Positions 1-7,304 of a DNA stretch of 17,407 nt are shown in pieces. The DNA is from CAZUZD01 sp964624465 (GTDB taxonomy: Bacteria > Planctomycetota > Planctomycetia > Isosphaerales > Isosphaeraceae). Each line of letters opens with the position of its first letter. Positions within the stretch are counted from its first letter, which is position 1. Under the pieces are notes generated by a model that saw only the letters and a list, made by a program, of their open reading frames with translations, did not search any database and was not told the origin of the DNA. A program made the translations under genes and the position numbers. The stretch covers positions 1 to 17,407 of the forward strand of contig CAZUZD010000110.1 in the NCBI GenBank assembly GCA_964624465.1. The letters run 5' to 3'.

Positions 1-1314
1 GATCAGGATGACGAGCGACGCCATCTTCATCTCGTAGGCCTCGATCTTCTTGCCGAGGTACTCGGGCGTACGGCCGACCATCAGGCCGGCGACGAAGACC
101 GCGACGATCGCGAAGGCGAGCATGCCGTAGAGGCCCGAGCCGACGCCGCCGAAGACGACCTCGCCGAGCTGGATCAGCCACATCGCGGCCAGGCCGCCCA
201 GCGGCAGGAACGAGTCGTGCATGGCGTTGACCGAGCCGTTCGAGGCGGCCGTCGTCGCCACCGCCCAGAGGGCCGAGCCCACCGCGCCGTGCCGCACCTC
301 CTTGCCCTCCAGGTTCCCGAGCGCCGTCTGATCGACGCCAAGCGCCGCCAGGGCCGGATTGCCGCCGGTCTCCGACCCCACGGCCACCGCGAGCATGGCC
401 AGGAGGATGACGGTCATGGCCGCCAGCAGGGCCCAGCCCTGGCGTGCGTCCCCGACCATCACCCCGAACGTGACGCAGAGCGCCGCCGGGATCAGCAGGA
501 TCGCGACCAGTTGCAGCAGGTTCGAGAGCGGGGTCGGGTTCTCCAGCGGGTGCGCCGAGTTGGCGTTGTAGTAGCCGCCGCCGTTGGTCCCGAGCTGCTT
601 GATCGCCACCTGCGACGCGACCGGCCCGACCACGACGCGCTGCGACGTCCGCGCCCCGCCGTCGGCCCCGACGGCCGGCTCCAGCGTGGTCACCTCCGGT
701 GAAGGCTCCAGGGTCTGGACCACCCCCTGAGAGACCAGCGCCAGGGCGAGCCCCACGGACAGCGGCAGCAGGATGCAGAGCACGCCGCGGACGAGGTCGA
801 CCCAGAAGTTGCCGAGCGTGCTGGCCCCCTCGCGGGTGAAGCCCCGGATCAGGGCGACCAGCACCGCCATCCCGGCGGCCGCCGAGACGAAGTTCTGCAC
901 GCTCAGGGCGAGCATCTGGGTCGTGGCGCTCATGGTCGACTCGCCGGCATACCCCTGCCAGTTCGTGTTGGTGACGAAGCTGACCGCCGTGTTGAACGCC
1001 GAGTCGGGCGCGACGCCCGCCAGGCCGCCCGAATTCAGCGGCAGCGCCCCCTGGAGCCGCTGGATCGCGTAGACGGCCAGCGCCCCGGTCAGGCTGAATC
1101 CCAGCAGCGCCCCGGCGTACCGACGCCAGTCCATCTCCTCGCGCGGATCGACCCCGGCGAGCCGGAGGATGGCCCGCTCGAGCGCCCCCATCGGTGCGAG
1201 CGCCCGGGGCGTGCGGCCGTCGTAGACCGCGGCCATGAACCGACCCAGCGGTCGGGCGCCGACGCCGATCAATCCGGCCGCGATCCCGATCTGTGCCAGG
1301 TGCAGGGGCGTCAT
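1..1314 (-). CDS. kdpA: Potassium-transporting ATPase subunit KdpA (C-terminus beyond window)
   Basis: KdpA is the K+-translocating channel-like subunit of the high-affinity KdpFABC pump in the inner membrane. The visible 438 codons start at the ATG at 1314 and run open to the window edge. Family members have roughly 550-600 residues, so the last quarter or so lies outside. Three of the four selectivity-filter motifs can be read: TNTNWQGY near residue 115, GTNGGGYYNANSAHP near 242, and ASNGSVNAMHDSF near 358. Several hydrophobic helices are evident, for example around residues 140-158, 175-198, 264-285 and 296-312. The start is fixed by a 4-bp ATGA overlap with the kdpF stop and by a GGAGTGG sequence upstream, so translation is probably coupled to kdpF. 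Identification rests on family motifs and operon context and is very secure. kdpB and kdpC would be expected beyond position 1. Confidence 0.97.
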   Translation of the reverse strand, partial: MTPLHLAQIGIAAGLIGVGARPLGRFMAAVYDGRTPRALAPMGALERAILRLAGVDPREEMDWRRYAGALLGFSLTGALAVYAIQRLQGALPLNSGGLAGVAPDSAFNTAVSFVTNTNWQGYAGESTMSATTQMLALSVQNFVSAAAGMAVLVALIRGFTREGASTLGNFWVDLVRGVLCILLPLSVGLALALVSQGVVQTLEPSPEVTTLEPAVGADGGARTSQRVVVGPVASQVAIKQLGTNGGGYYNANSAHPLENPTPLSNLLQLVAILLIPAALCVTFGVMVGDARQGWALLAAMTVILLAMLAVAVGSETGGNPALAALGVDQTALGNLEGKEVRHGAVGSALWAVATTAASNGSVNAMHDSFLPLGGLAAMWLIQLGEVVFGGVGSGLYGMLAFAIVAVFVAGLMVGRTPEYLGKKIEAYEMKMASLVILI

Positions 1315-1403
1315 GAGAACCACTCCGGCTTGAGCAAGGCCACGAGCAGATAGGCCGCCAGCCCGGCGACCGTCACCGCGGCCACCGTCACGATGCTGTC
1401 CAC
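1311..1403 (-). CDS. kdpF: Potassium-transporting ATPase small subunit KdpF
   Basis: This is a 30-residue single-pass membrane peptide. KdpF stabilises the KdpABC complex in the membrane. The sequence begins at a GTG codon (read as Met) at 1403, has one hydrophobic helix (TVAAVTVAGLAAYLLVALL) and ends in the family-typical LLKPEWF followed by the stop. A very strong Shine-Dalgarno stretch (GGGGGGAGGAGGGG) lies just upstream of the GTG and decides the start. The stop overlaps the kdpA start (ATGA), and the 5' end overlaps the 3' end of a preceding small ORF by 16 bp, so the three ORFs look translationally coupled. The gene is too short for ordinary ORF callers. Confidence 0.9.
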   Translation of the reverse strand: MDSIVTVAAVTVAGLAAYLLVALLKPEWFS

Positions 1404-1498
1404 GGCCCCTCCTCCCCCCGCAGCCGCTCGATCAGCGGCAGTGCCGCCCGACCGGCCGCGAAGAACGCCACCAGCGCCATCAGCCAAGGCAGGTCCAT
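1388..1498 (-). CDS. Small membrane protein upstream of kdpF
   Basis: A 36-codon ORF starts at the ATG at 1498 with a good ribosome binding site (GGGAGGG about 7 nt upstream) and ends at TGA 1390-1388, inside kdpF. The N-terminal half is one hydrophobic helix (MDLPWLMALVAFFAAG), followed by LPLIERLRGEEG, a short charged cytoplasmic-looking tail. From memory, many kdp operons begin with an unnamed ~30-40 residue ORF of the same plan (MD, hydrophobic helix with FF, then ERL), so this is probably a conserved kdp-associated microprotein and not chance. Its function is not established; a role in assembling or stabilising the Kdp complex, like KdpF, is an inference. The overlap with kdpF and the strong RBS support real translation. 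Confidence 0.7.
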   Translation of the reverse strand: MDLPWLMALVAFFAAGRAALPLIERLRGEEGPWTAS

Positions 1499-1544
1499 CG
1501 CCAGACCCTCCCGAGTTCCGATCCCCAGGGTCATTGGACCCGGG

Positions 1545-1598
1545 ATCGCCTCAAGATGGCGTCAAGCTCCGCGCGCCGGACCTCAAGATTTCCTCAAG
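1545..1598 (-). promoter_or_regulatory. Tandem CTTGA direct repeats upstream of kdp (candidate KdpE/OmpR-type binding site)
   Basis: Read on the minus strand, the sequence has the layout CTTGA-N6-CTTGA-N16-CTTGA-N6-CTTGA. The half-sites fall at 1598-1594, 1587-1583, 1566-1562 and 1555-1551. The 11-bp spacing within each pair, and about three helical turns between pairs, place all four on one face of the DNA. Three of four half-sites extend to CTTGAGG. The block ends about 46 bp before the first kdp ORF. Winged-helix response regulators of the OmpR/PhoB/KdpE family bind such 10-11 bp direct repeats, so this is a plausible activator site for the potassium operon. No convincing -10 hexamer was found downstream. 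Confidence 0.55.
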
Positions 1599-1700
1599 AC
1601 GTTCGGCAACCTGGCGAACGGGCTCAACCCTCGGGGCGAGCCCTGGACTCGCCCGAGCCGCGACCAGCTCCGCGAGCCCTGGCGCGGACCCGCGTTCAGG

Positions 1701-1718
1701 GGCACTCAGCGGAGTGCC
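1701..1718. terminator. Hairpin downstream of the hybrid kinase
   Basis: GGCACTC and GAGTGCC form a perfect 7-bp stem closed by a 4-nt loop, about 180 bp after the kinase stop. There is no T tract on either side, so an intrinsic terminator is not demonstrated. It could also be a REP-like palindrome or a structured part of the kdp leader. Confidence 0.25.
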
Positions 1719-1900
1719 ACAGCCTCAGAGTCTGGGGACAACTGGTGCCGCCGCCGGCGCATCGGGCCGCCGGTGCCCAGCCCTGCGCAAGGCTCCGTCC
1801 CCGGGGCAAAGGGCGGCATTCCAGAATCTCTCGAGCGCCGCAGTCCAGATACAGGCGTTCGGAACGGGAGGAGGTGAGAGTGCGCTCGGGCAGGAGTCGG

Positions 1901-4900
1901 CTACGGGAGGGTGTTCAGTCCCCGAACGACCCGACCAATCAGGTGCGTCATGGCCTCGAACCGGGCAGTCACCGTTGCGGCATCGGAGCCGCCGCGGACG
2001 GCATCCTCGAGGTCACCGGCGGCGTCGGTCAGGCAGTGGTAGCCGTACATGCCGGCCGCGCCGCGGATGTGGTGCGCCACGGCGGCCACCCGCTCCGGAT
2101 CGCCGGCGGTGCGGGCGGCGGCCATCGCCGCGAGCTGGCCCGGCAGGCCCGCCACGTACGCGCGGATCAGCGGGAGGAAGTCGGCGGAGTCGGCGAATTC
2201 GGACCGGATGCCGTCGGCGGCCGTCGCGGCGTGCGACTCGACGGGCGAGGGAGTGAGCCCCGGATCCGGGTCGGCGGCGGCCGGACCCACGGCGTCGGGC
2301 CGACCGGGCAGGAAGCGGGAGAGGACCTCGGCCAGCGCCCGCAGGTCGACCGGCTTGGCCAGGTGCTCGTCGCAGCCGGCCTCCAGCGAGCGGTCGCGGT
2401 CCTGCTGCATGGCGTGCGCCGTCAGGGCAATGATCGGCCGGTCGTAGCCCGAACGCCGCAGGGCCCGGGCGGCGGCGTAGCCGTCCAGCGTGGGCAGCTC
2501 CATGTCCATCAGCACCACGTCCGGCCGGTCTCGCAGCGCGGCGGTCACCGCCACCTGGCCATCGGCTGCCGTCTCGACCCGCTCCAGGCCGAGCCGGCCC
2601 AGGTAGAAGCGGATCACCCGCAGGTTGTCCGGCGAGTCGTCGACCAGCAGGATTCGCACGGCCGGGTCGAGCCGGCCACCCGGGGCGGTCCAGGCTTGCT
2701 GGGTCACGGGCGCCGTGGTCAGGTCTCCGGGCTCGATCCAGCGGGTCACGTCCCCGGACGGCAGCCGCAGCGGGATCCGCACGGTGAACCGGCTGCCCAC
2801 CTCGGGCGTGCTCTGCACGCTGATCGAGCCGCCCATCACGCTCACCAGCCCCTGGGTGATGCTCAGCCCCAGCCCGGTGCCGCCGAACCGCCGGGTCATC
2901 GAGCCGTCGGCCTGCTCGAACGGCTGGAACAGCCGGCCGAGCTGCTCGGCGGTCATGCCGATGCCCTGGTCGGTCACCGCCACGATCAGCGCGCCCGGTC
3001 GGTCGCGGTCCCCGGCCTCGGCCGCGATCGACACCTCGACGGCCCGCCCCGGCTCGGAGAACTTCAGCGCGTTGCCCACCAGGTTGATCAGGACCTGGCG
3101 CAGGCGGGTCGGGTCGATCAAGACGCGATCGGGCAGCGCCGTGAGCGCACGGCACTCCAGCCGGATCGACCGCTCGTCGGCCCGCACCTGCAGGAGCGAG
3201 CGCATCTCGGCGATCAGCTGCCAGGGGGAGTAGTCGTGTTCCTCCAGCACGACCTTGCCCGCCTCGACCTTGGCCAGGTCGAGGATGTCGTCGAGGATCC
3301 GCAGCAGGTGTGCCCCGTTGCGGCGGATGGCCTGGACCGACGCCATGGTCCCCGCACGGTCGAGCCGGGGGTCGAGCAGCATGTCAGCGTAGCCGATGAT
3401 GGCGCCGGCCGGGGTGCGGATCTCGTGGCTCATGTGCGATAGGAACCGGCTCTTGGCCTCGTTGGCCGACTCGGCCTGGCCCCGGGCCTGCACCAGGCTC
3501 CGCTCCAGCTCGCGCTGCTCGGTCACGTCCCGATTGATCCCGATCATCCGCGTCGGCCGGCCCTCCGGGTCGCGGTCGATCAGGGCGCTGGCGTGAATGA
3601 CCCGGACCGCCCCATCGGCCCGGAGCAGACGTGTCTCGTGGCTGAAGGGGACGTCCTGCTCGAGCGCGGCGGTCAGGGCCGCCTCGGTCGCCGCGCGATC
3701 CTCGGGGTGGAACCGCGACCGGAGGTACTCATACGCGATCGGGGCCGCCCGGTCCGGCTCGGGCACGCCGAACCAGTCCATCAGGGCCTGATCCCACTGG
3801 AGCGTCCGGTCCGAAAGTGTCCAGCTCCAGGTGCCGATGCTCCCGGCCTGGGTGGCGAGCTCCAGGCGCTGGTTGATCGACCGGAGCCGGTCCTCCTGCT
3901 CGCGGTGCGCGGTGATGTCCCGGTTGATGCCGACCATGCGGAACGGCCGCCCTTCCAGATCGGCCTCGACCACGCCGCTGCAGTGGATGACCCGTGTGAC
4001 CCCGTCGGCCCGGACGACGCGGAACTCGTAGTCGAGTGGGCCACCCTCGTAGCGGGCGGCCGACGCCACGGCCTCGGCCCGGCTCCGGTCCTCGGGGTGG
4101 ATCCGCGACTCCCAGAACGCATACGTGATACCCGACTGGCGCAGCTCGTCGGGGACGCCGTACCACTCGATCAGCCGCTCGTCCCACTCCAGCGAGTCGT
4201 CGGCGAAGTTCCAGGTCCAGGTCCCGATGCTGCCGGCCGCGTTGGCGAGCTGGAGCCGGGCGTTGATCGACTGGAGCTCGAACTCGTGCTCGCGCTGGCC
4301 GGAGACGTCGCGGCCCACCGCCTGGATCTCGATGACCCGCCCGTCGCGATCGCAGAAGGCCCGGTTGATGTAATCGACCCAGCGGATCCGCCCCCCGGCA
4401 TCGAACACCCGGCAGGTGAGCTGCAGCGTCGGGTTCTCGACGCCGATCTGCGCCACCTCCGTCCGCACCCGGGCGAGGTCCTCGGGGTGGACGAGCGGCG
4501 CCCAGGGGTGGCCGATCGTCTGCTCGCGGGTCACCCCGTAAAAATCACAGAATGCGTCATTGGCGAACGTGATCGTACCGTCGGGACGGTATCGGCTGAC
4601 CATCTCGGTCAGGTCGTCGACGACGGTCCGATAGCGAGCGCGGCTCAGCTCCAGCTCGGTCTCGATCTGCTTCCGCTCGGTGATATCGGTGGACACGCTC
4701 AGCACGCCGATCGGCCGGGCGTCGGCGTTGCGGAGCGGCACCTTGCGCACGATCACGTGCCGGGGCCCGTCGACCGTGGCCACGTCCAGCTCCACCTCCA
4801 GCGGCCCGTCCGCAGCCAGGGCCCGGGCATCCAGTTCGCGGTTGCGGGCCGCGTGCTCCGGGAACAGCTCGGCGTCGGTCCGGCCCAGGATCTCGGCCTC

Positions 4901-5875
4901 GGCCAGGCCGCGACGGGCGGCGAACGCGGCGTTGACTCGCGTGTACCGGCCGTCGAGGTCCTTGACGAACGTCGGCACCGGCAAGGTATCCAGGGTGGTG
5001 GCCAGCAACGATTCGGACCGGGCGAGCTCGGCGTTGAGCTGCTCCAGATCGGCGGCTGCCCGGTGGGAGGCCGTCACGTCGTTGAATGCCCACAGGCGGC
5101 CACGACGGCCGCCGGCATCGACCGGGCGGGAGTCGACCTCCAGCACGCGCTCGACCGGGTCGTCGTGGTGCCAGCACCAGCCCCGGATCGAGCCGTCGGG
5201 GGTGGCGAACAGCTCGGCCCCGACCCGCTCGATCTCGCCGGCGTTGGTCGCCGTGCGCCGCAGCCGGGTCAGAGCCTGGCCGATCAGGGCGGGAACCTGG
5301 CAGGCCGTCCCCAGGCCCAGGAGCCCGGCTGCTTGCCGGTTCAGCCAGGTCTCGCGGCCGTTGTCGCTGATGTAGACCAGCGCCTGGGGTACGGTCGAGA
5401 GGATCGCCTCGAACCGGCTGCCCAGCTCGGCGAAGTCCTCCCGCTCCTGCCCGTGGCGGAGGGCATCGACCACCAGGGTGCGGGCGCGGCCCAGGAACGT
5501 GGCCAGTCCGGACTCGGCTGCCCGCTCCGCCGGGATCACGAACCGGACCAGCCCGGCGAAGCCCTCGACGGCCGCCGGCAGCCAGGCCGTCACGTCCCCC
5601 TGAGGGCCCGGTTCCAGGACCAGGTCCCCCTCATCGATGAGCCGCCGCAGCCGCAACGGCGGCTCGGGAGGGGCCGGTGCGCCGGCGGGCGCCGACGCCA
5701 CGGCGCGGACCGTGAGCCAGTCGACCAGGCGCACCAGCACCACCTCACGGGCCCCCACCTGCCGGTGCAGCTGCGCGACCAGCCGGTCAGGGAAGCCGGC
5801 GGGGTCACCCTCCGACCGCAGGGTCGGCAGCGCCAGCGCGAAGTCGATGAACAGCTCGTCCCAGTCGATCGGCAT
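1901..5875 (-). CDS. Five-PAS hybrid sensor histidine kinase with receiver and HPt domains
   Basis: This is a 1324-residue soluble sensor kinase; no membrane helix is visible. Order of domains: an N-terminal region (1-150, possibly a degenerate GAF fold); PAS1 ~154-268; PAS2 ~286-398; PAS3 ~412-525; PAS4 ~546-655; PAS5 ~676-785; HisKA with phosphoacceptor His817 in SHMSHEIRTP; HATPase_c with N box Asn935, DQGIG at 969 and FGGTGLGLSI at 997; receiver with acidic pair Asp1079/1080, phosphoacceptor Asp1124 (LMDMELP) and Lys1174; and HPt with His1268 (AHHIRGAAGMYG). The set supports a full internal His-Asp-His phosphorelay ending on an external response regulator, which is not in this window. The start at 5875 was chosen because it lies 14 bp after the hydrolase stop; the longer frame would overlap that gene. 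PAS4 and PAS5 are tandem duplicates. It is not KdpD, since the KdpD N-terminal and membrane domains are absent. Confidence 0.93.
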   Translation of the reverse strand: MPIDWDELFIDFALALPTLRSEGDPAGFPDRLVAQLHRQVGAREVVLVRLVDWLTVRAVASAPAGAPAPPEPPLRLRRLIDEGDLVLEPGPQGDVTAWLPAAVEGFAGLVRFVIPAERAAESGLATFLGRARTLVVDALRHGQEREDFAELGSRFEAILSTVPQALVYISDNGRETWLNRQAAGLLGLGTACQVPALIGQALTRLRRTATNAGEIERVGAELFATPDGSIRGWCWHHDDPVERVLEVDSRPVDAGGRRGRLWAFNDVTASHRAAADLEQLNAELARSESLLATTLDTLPVPTFVKDLDGRYTRVNAAFAARRGLAEAEILGRTDAELFPEHAARNRELDARALAADGPLEVELDVATVDGPRHVIVRKVPLRNADARPIGVLSVSTDITERKQIETELELSRARYRTVVDDLTEMVSRYRPDGTITFANDAFCDFYGVTREQTIGHPWAPLVHPEDLARVRTEVAQIGVENPTLQLTCRVFDAGGRIRWVDYINRAFCDRDGRVIEIQAVGRDVSGQREHEFELQSINARLQLANAAGSIGTWTWNFADDSLEWDERLIEWYGVPDELRQSGITYAFWESRIHPEDRSRAEAVASAARYEGGPLDYEFRVVRADGVTRVIHCSGVVEADLEGRPFRMVGINRDITAHREQEDRLRSINQRLELATQAGSIGTWSWTLSDRTLQWDQALMDWFGVPEPDRAAPIAYEYLRSRFHPEDRAATEAALTAALEQDVPFSHETRLLRADGAVRVIHASALIDRDPEGRPTRMIGINRDVTEQRELERSLVQARGQAESANEAKSRFLSHMSHEIRTPAGAIIGYADMLLDPRLDRAGTMASVQAIRRNGAHLLRILDDILDLAKVEAGKVVLEEHDYSPWQLIAEMRSLLQVRADERSIRLECRALTALPDRVLIDPTRLRQVLINLVGNALKFSEPGRAVEVSIAAEAGDRDRPGALIVAVTDQGIGMTAEQLGRLFQPFEQADGSMTRRFGGTGLGLSITQGLVSVMGGSISVQSTPEVGSRFTVRIPLRLPSGDVTRWIEPGDLTTAPVTQQAWTAPGGRLDPAVRILLVDDSPDNLRVIRFYLGRLGLERVETAADGQVAVTAALRDRPDVVLMDMELPTLDGYAAARALRRSGYDRPIIALTAHAMQQDRDRSLEAGCDEHLAKPVDLRALAEVLSRFLPGRPDAVGPAAADPDPGLTPSPVESHAATAADGIRSEFADSADFLPLIRAYVAGLPGQLAAMAAARTAGDPERVAAVAHHIRGAAGMYGYHCLTDAAGDLEDAVRGGSDAATVTARFEAMTHLIGRVVRGLNTLP

Positions 5876-5889
5876 CGAACGACCTGAAG

Positions 5890-6693
5890 TCAGAGGAAGC
5901 TCCGCATGGCCGCGACCACGCTGTCGGGGGCGCTCAGGTGGGGCAGATGCCCCTCGGCGTCGATCACCACCAGTCGGCCGTCCGGGAGCCCCCGGCACAG
6001 TGCCTCGGCCGCCTCGATTGGGACGGCATGGTCCTGGCGGGTCTGGACGACCAGGGTGGGCTGCCGGACCAGGGGGAGCAGGTCCCGAAGGTCCGACTCG
6101 AAGATGTGGCGGAGGACCGTCAGCGCGATGTCGGGCCGGATGGCGGCCAGAGTCGCCGCGAACTCCGTCCCCAGGTCGGGCTGGTCCGGATTGGCCATCA
6201 TGTGGCGAGCGAACCCGCTGGCCCAGGCGTAATAGTGCGTCTCCATCGCCCGGTACAGGACGTCGAGGTCGGCCCGATTGAAGCCGCCGCGGTATCCGGT
6301 CTCGGGCTCGTCGAGGTACCGGGCCGAGGCCCCGACCAGGATGAGCCTGCCGAAGCACTCCGGCCGGCGGGTCGCCGCCACGACGCCGATCATGCCGCTC
6401 ATCGAGTGCGCCACCAGGACCGCGTCGCGGATCGCCAGCGTGTCGAGGATCTCCAGCAGGTCGTCGGCGTACGCCTCGGGCCCGCTGTACCGAAGCGGGC
6501 TGAACGCCTCGGGGTCGCTCCGGCCGGCTCCAACATGGTCGAAGCGCACGATGCGGTACTGCTCGCGGAAGCTCTCCGCCACACCCGTCCAGGCGGTCTG
6601 GTCGGTGCCGAACCCCTGTGCGAAGACCAGGGTGCCGACCGGGTCTGCGGGGCCCTCGACCGTGACGTGGTTCCGGCGCAACACGTCAACCAT
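5890..6693 (-). CDS. RsbQ-like alpha/beta hydrolase, partner of the PAS kinase
   Basis: A 267-residue alpha/beta hydrolase of the RsbQ / KAI2-D14 type. RsbQ in Bacillus activates the PAS phosphatase RsbP, apparently by providing a small hydrophobic ligand. Catalytic residues are visible: Ser97 in VAHSMSG, Asp221 in RQDHAVP and His249 in EGHLPHLS. Other RsbQ-like stretches are RRNHVTVEG at the N-terminus, FAQGFGTDQTAW, FDHVGAGRSD and LVGASARYL. The ATG at 6693 gives a protein of RsbQ length with AAGGG upstream. A GTG at 6741 would add 16 unrelated residues read from AT-rich, promoter-like DNA. The stop is 14 bp before the kinase start, so the two genes form an operon. The RsbQ assignment is by family motifs; the ligand is unknown. 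Confidence 0.88.
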   Translation of the reverse strand: MVDVLRRNHVTVEGPADPVGTLVFAQGFGTDQTAWTGVAESFREQYRIVRFDHVGAGRSDPEAFSPLRYSGPEAYADDLLEILDTLAIRDAVLVAHSMSGMIGVVAATRRPECFGRLILVGASARYLDEPETGYRGGFNRADLDVLYRAMETHYYAWASGFARHMMANPDQPDLGTEFAATLAAIRPDIALTVLRHIFESDLRDLLPLVRQPTLVVQTRQDHAVPIEAAEALCRGLPDGRLVVIDAEGHLPHLSAPDSVVAAMRSFL

Positions 6694-6718
6694 CGGGGCG
6701 TGGACCCTTCGGGACGGC

Positions 6719-6755
6719 GAAGTACTTAAATTGTTAACCACCTAAATCTTAGGCT
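6719..6755 (-). promoter_or_regulatory. AT-rich upstream region of the hydrolase/kinase operon with small palindromes
   Basis: A sharp AT-rich island in otherwise GC-rich DNA lies 26-62 bp before the hydrolase ATG. It contains AGTACT (6721-6726), GTTAAC (6733-6738) and the inverted repeat CCTAA-N3-TTAGG (6741-6753). AACAAT resembles a -10 hexamer (4 of 6 bases), but no matching -35 was found. It is a likely promoter or operator on position and composition only. Confidence 0.35.
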
Positions 6756-6769
6756 CGCGGCCCCGAGCC
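6752..6769 (-). terminator. GC-rich hairpin upstream of the hydrolase
   Basis: GGCTCG and CGAGCC pair as a 6-bp stem around a 6-nt loop. On the minus strand the stem is followed by TAAGATTTAGG, a poor T tract. It could have terminated the decayed methylase gene whose remnant ends at 6942, or form part of the hydrolase promoter region. Weak evidence. The remaining 6770-6941 shows nothing recognised. Confidence 0.2.
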
Positions 6770-6941
6770 GACAAGTGCCCGGCTCGATCGCGGGGAAATC
6801 TCGATTCCGTCTGCCCCCCCTCGCTGTGCCGCCCGACCTTCAGAGCCTGCGAAGCGCAGACGGGCCCAGGAGGATCCTCGCCGATGTCGGGCCGTCGCCT
6901 TGCCGGACGCCCCCGGACCTCGGGGAGGGCGAACCTGCCCT

Positions 6942-7295
6942 TCAGCCGGATGCTGGGCGGTCGGGGTGGGTCGGACCGGGGTTGGCTGGGGTGGGGTGGA
7001 GGGGCGAGACGTCGGGGGTGCTGGAGGCGGTGGCGGCGGTGAGGCGGGAGTGGAGGTCGAGGATGGTGTGGGCGGTGCGGTCGGAGCCGTGGGCGGCTTC
7101 GTCGCGTTTGCGGACGACGGGGAAGGTGTCGAGGACGTGGGCGGTGTCGTCGGGGCCCAGGCCGTAGAGGTGGAAGAAGGCGGCGATGAGCTCGCAGCGG
7201 AGCAGGAAGCGGCGGGCGGCGTCCCAGCGGAACGGCGGGCCGTCGTGGCCGCAGTCGCGGGCCAACGGGGCCAGGTCCCACGTGGTGTAGGTCAG
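6942..7295 (-). pseudogene. C-terminal remnant of a large restriction-modification methylase (copy A)
   Basis: The frame from 7295 to the stop at 6942 encodes about 117 residues. They match the C-terminal end of large methylase/restriction proteins of the Eco57I or N-6 adenine methylase type: LTYTTWDLAPLARDCG, HDGPPFRWD, a FHLYGLGPDDTAHVLDTFP stretch, RKRDEAAHGSDRTAHTILDL. Family knowledge places this block at the extreme C-terminus of proteins many hundreds of residues long; the catalytic NPPY part is absent. Two consecutive TAG codons (7301-7296) precede it in frame. The codons just before them read RVL, which would fit the usual RVLELTYT if a Glu codon had been replaced. The tail after DVSPLHP is Pro-rich and less conserved. 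A diverged paralogue of this end lies at 15926-16066. Confidence 0.6.
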
Positions 7296-7304
7296 CTACT
7301 ACAG

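Larger units (their letters stand above)
1499..1900. other. Intergenic region between hybrid kinase and kdp operon
   Basis: About 400 bp without a supported gene. It holds the CTTGA repeat block at 1545-1598 and a perfect 7-bp stem with a 4-nt loop (GGCACTC-AGCG-GAGTGCC) at 1701-1718. The rest, 1600-1700 and 1720-1900, shows nothing recognised on either strand. Since the kinase and kdp genes point the same way, this region should contain the kinase 3' end processing or termination signal and the kdp promoter. Confidence 0.6.

Noticed and set aside
1499..1900. A c-di-AMP (ydaO-type) or other known riboswitch in the kdp leader
   Set aside because: I could not match any known conserved riboswitch core. 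Only a simple hairpin and the CTTGA repeats are evident.
1901..5875. Idea that the kinase next to kdp is KdpD
   Set aside because: It lacks the KdpD ATP-binding N-terminal domain, the Usp-like region and the four membrane helices, and it has five PAS domains with REC and HPt.
3593..5887. A 764-codon plus-strand frame opposite the hybrid kinase
   Set aside because: It is the complement of well-defined PAS domains and has no recognisable protein features.
5876..6358. Upstream extension of the kinase frame to 6358
   Set aside because: It overlaps the hydrolase gene, whose catalytic motifs are certain. The extension is Arg/Pro-rich shadow sequence. The ATG at 5875 fits the operon spacing.
6694..6741. 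Longer hydrolase start at the GTG at 6741
   Set aside because: It adds 16 residues encoded by AT-rich promoter-like DNA with no family similarity. The ATG at 6693 gives the RsbQ length.
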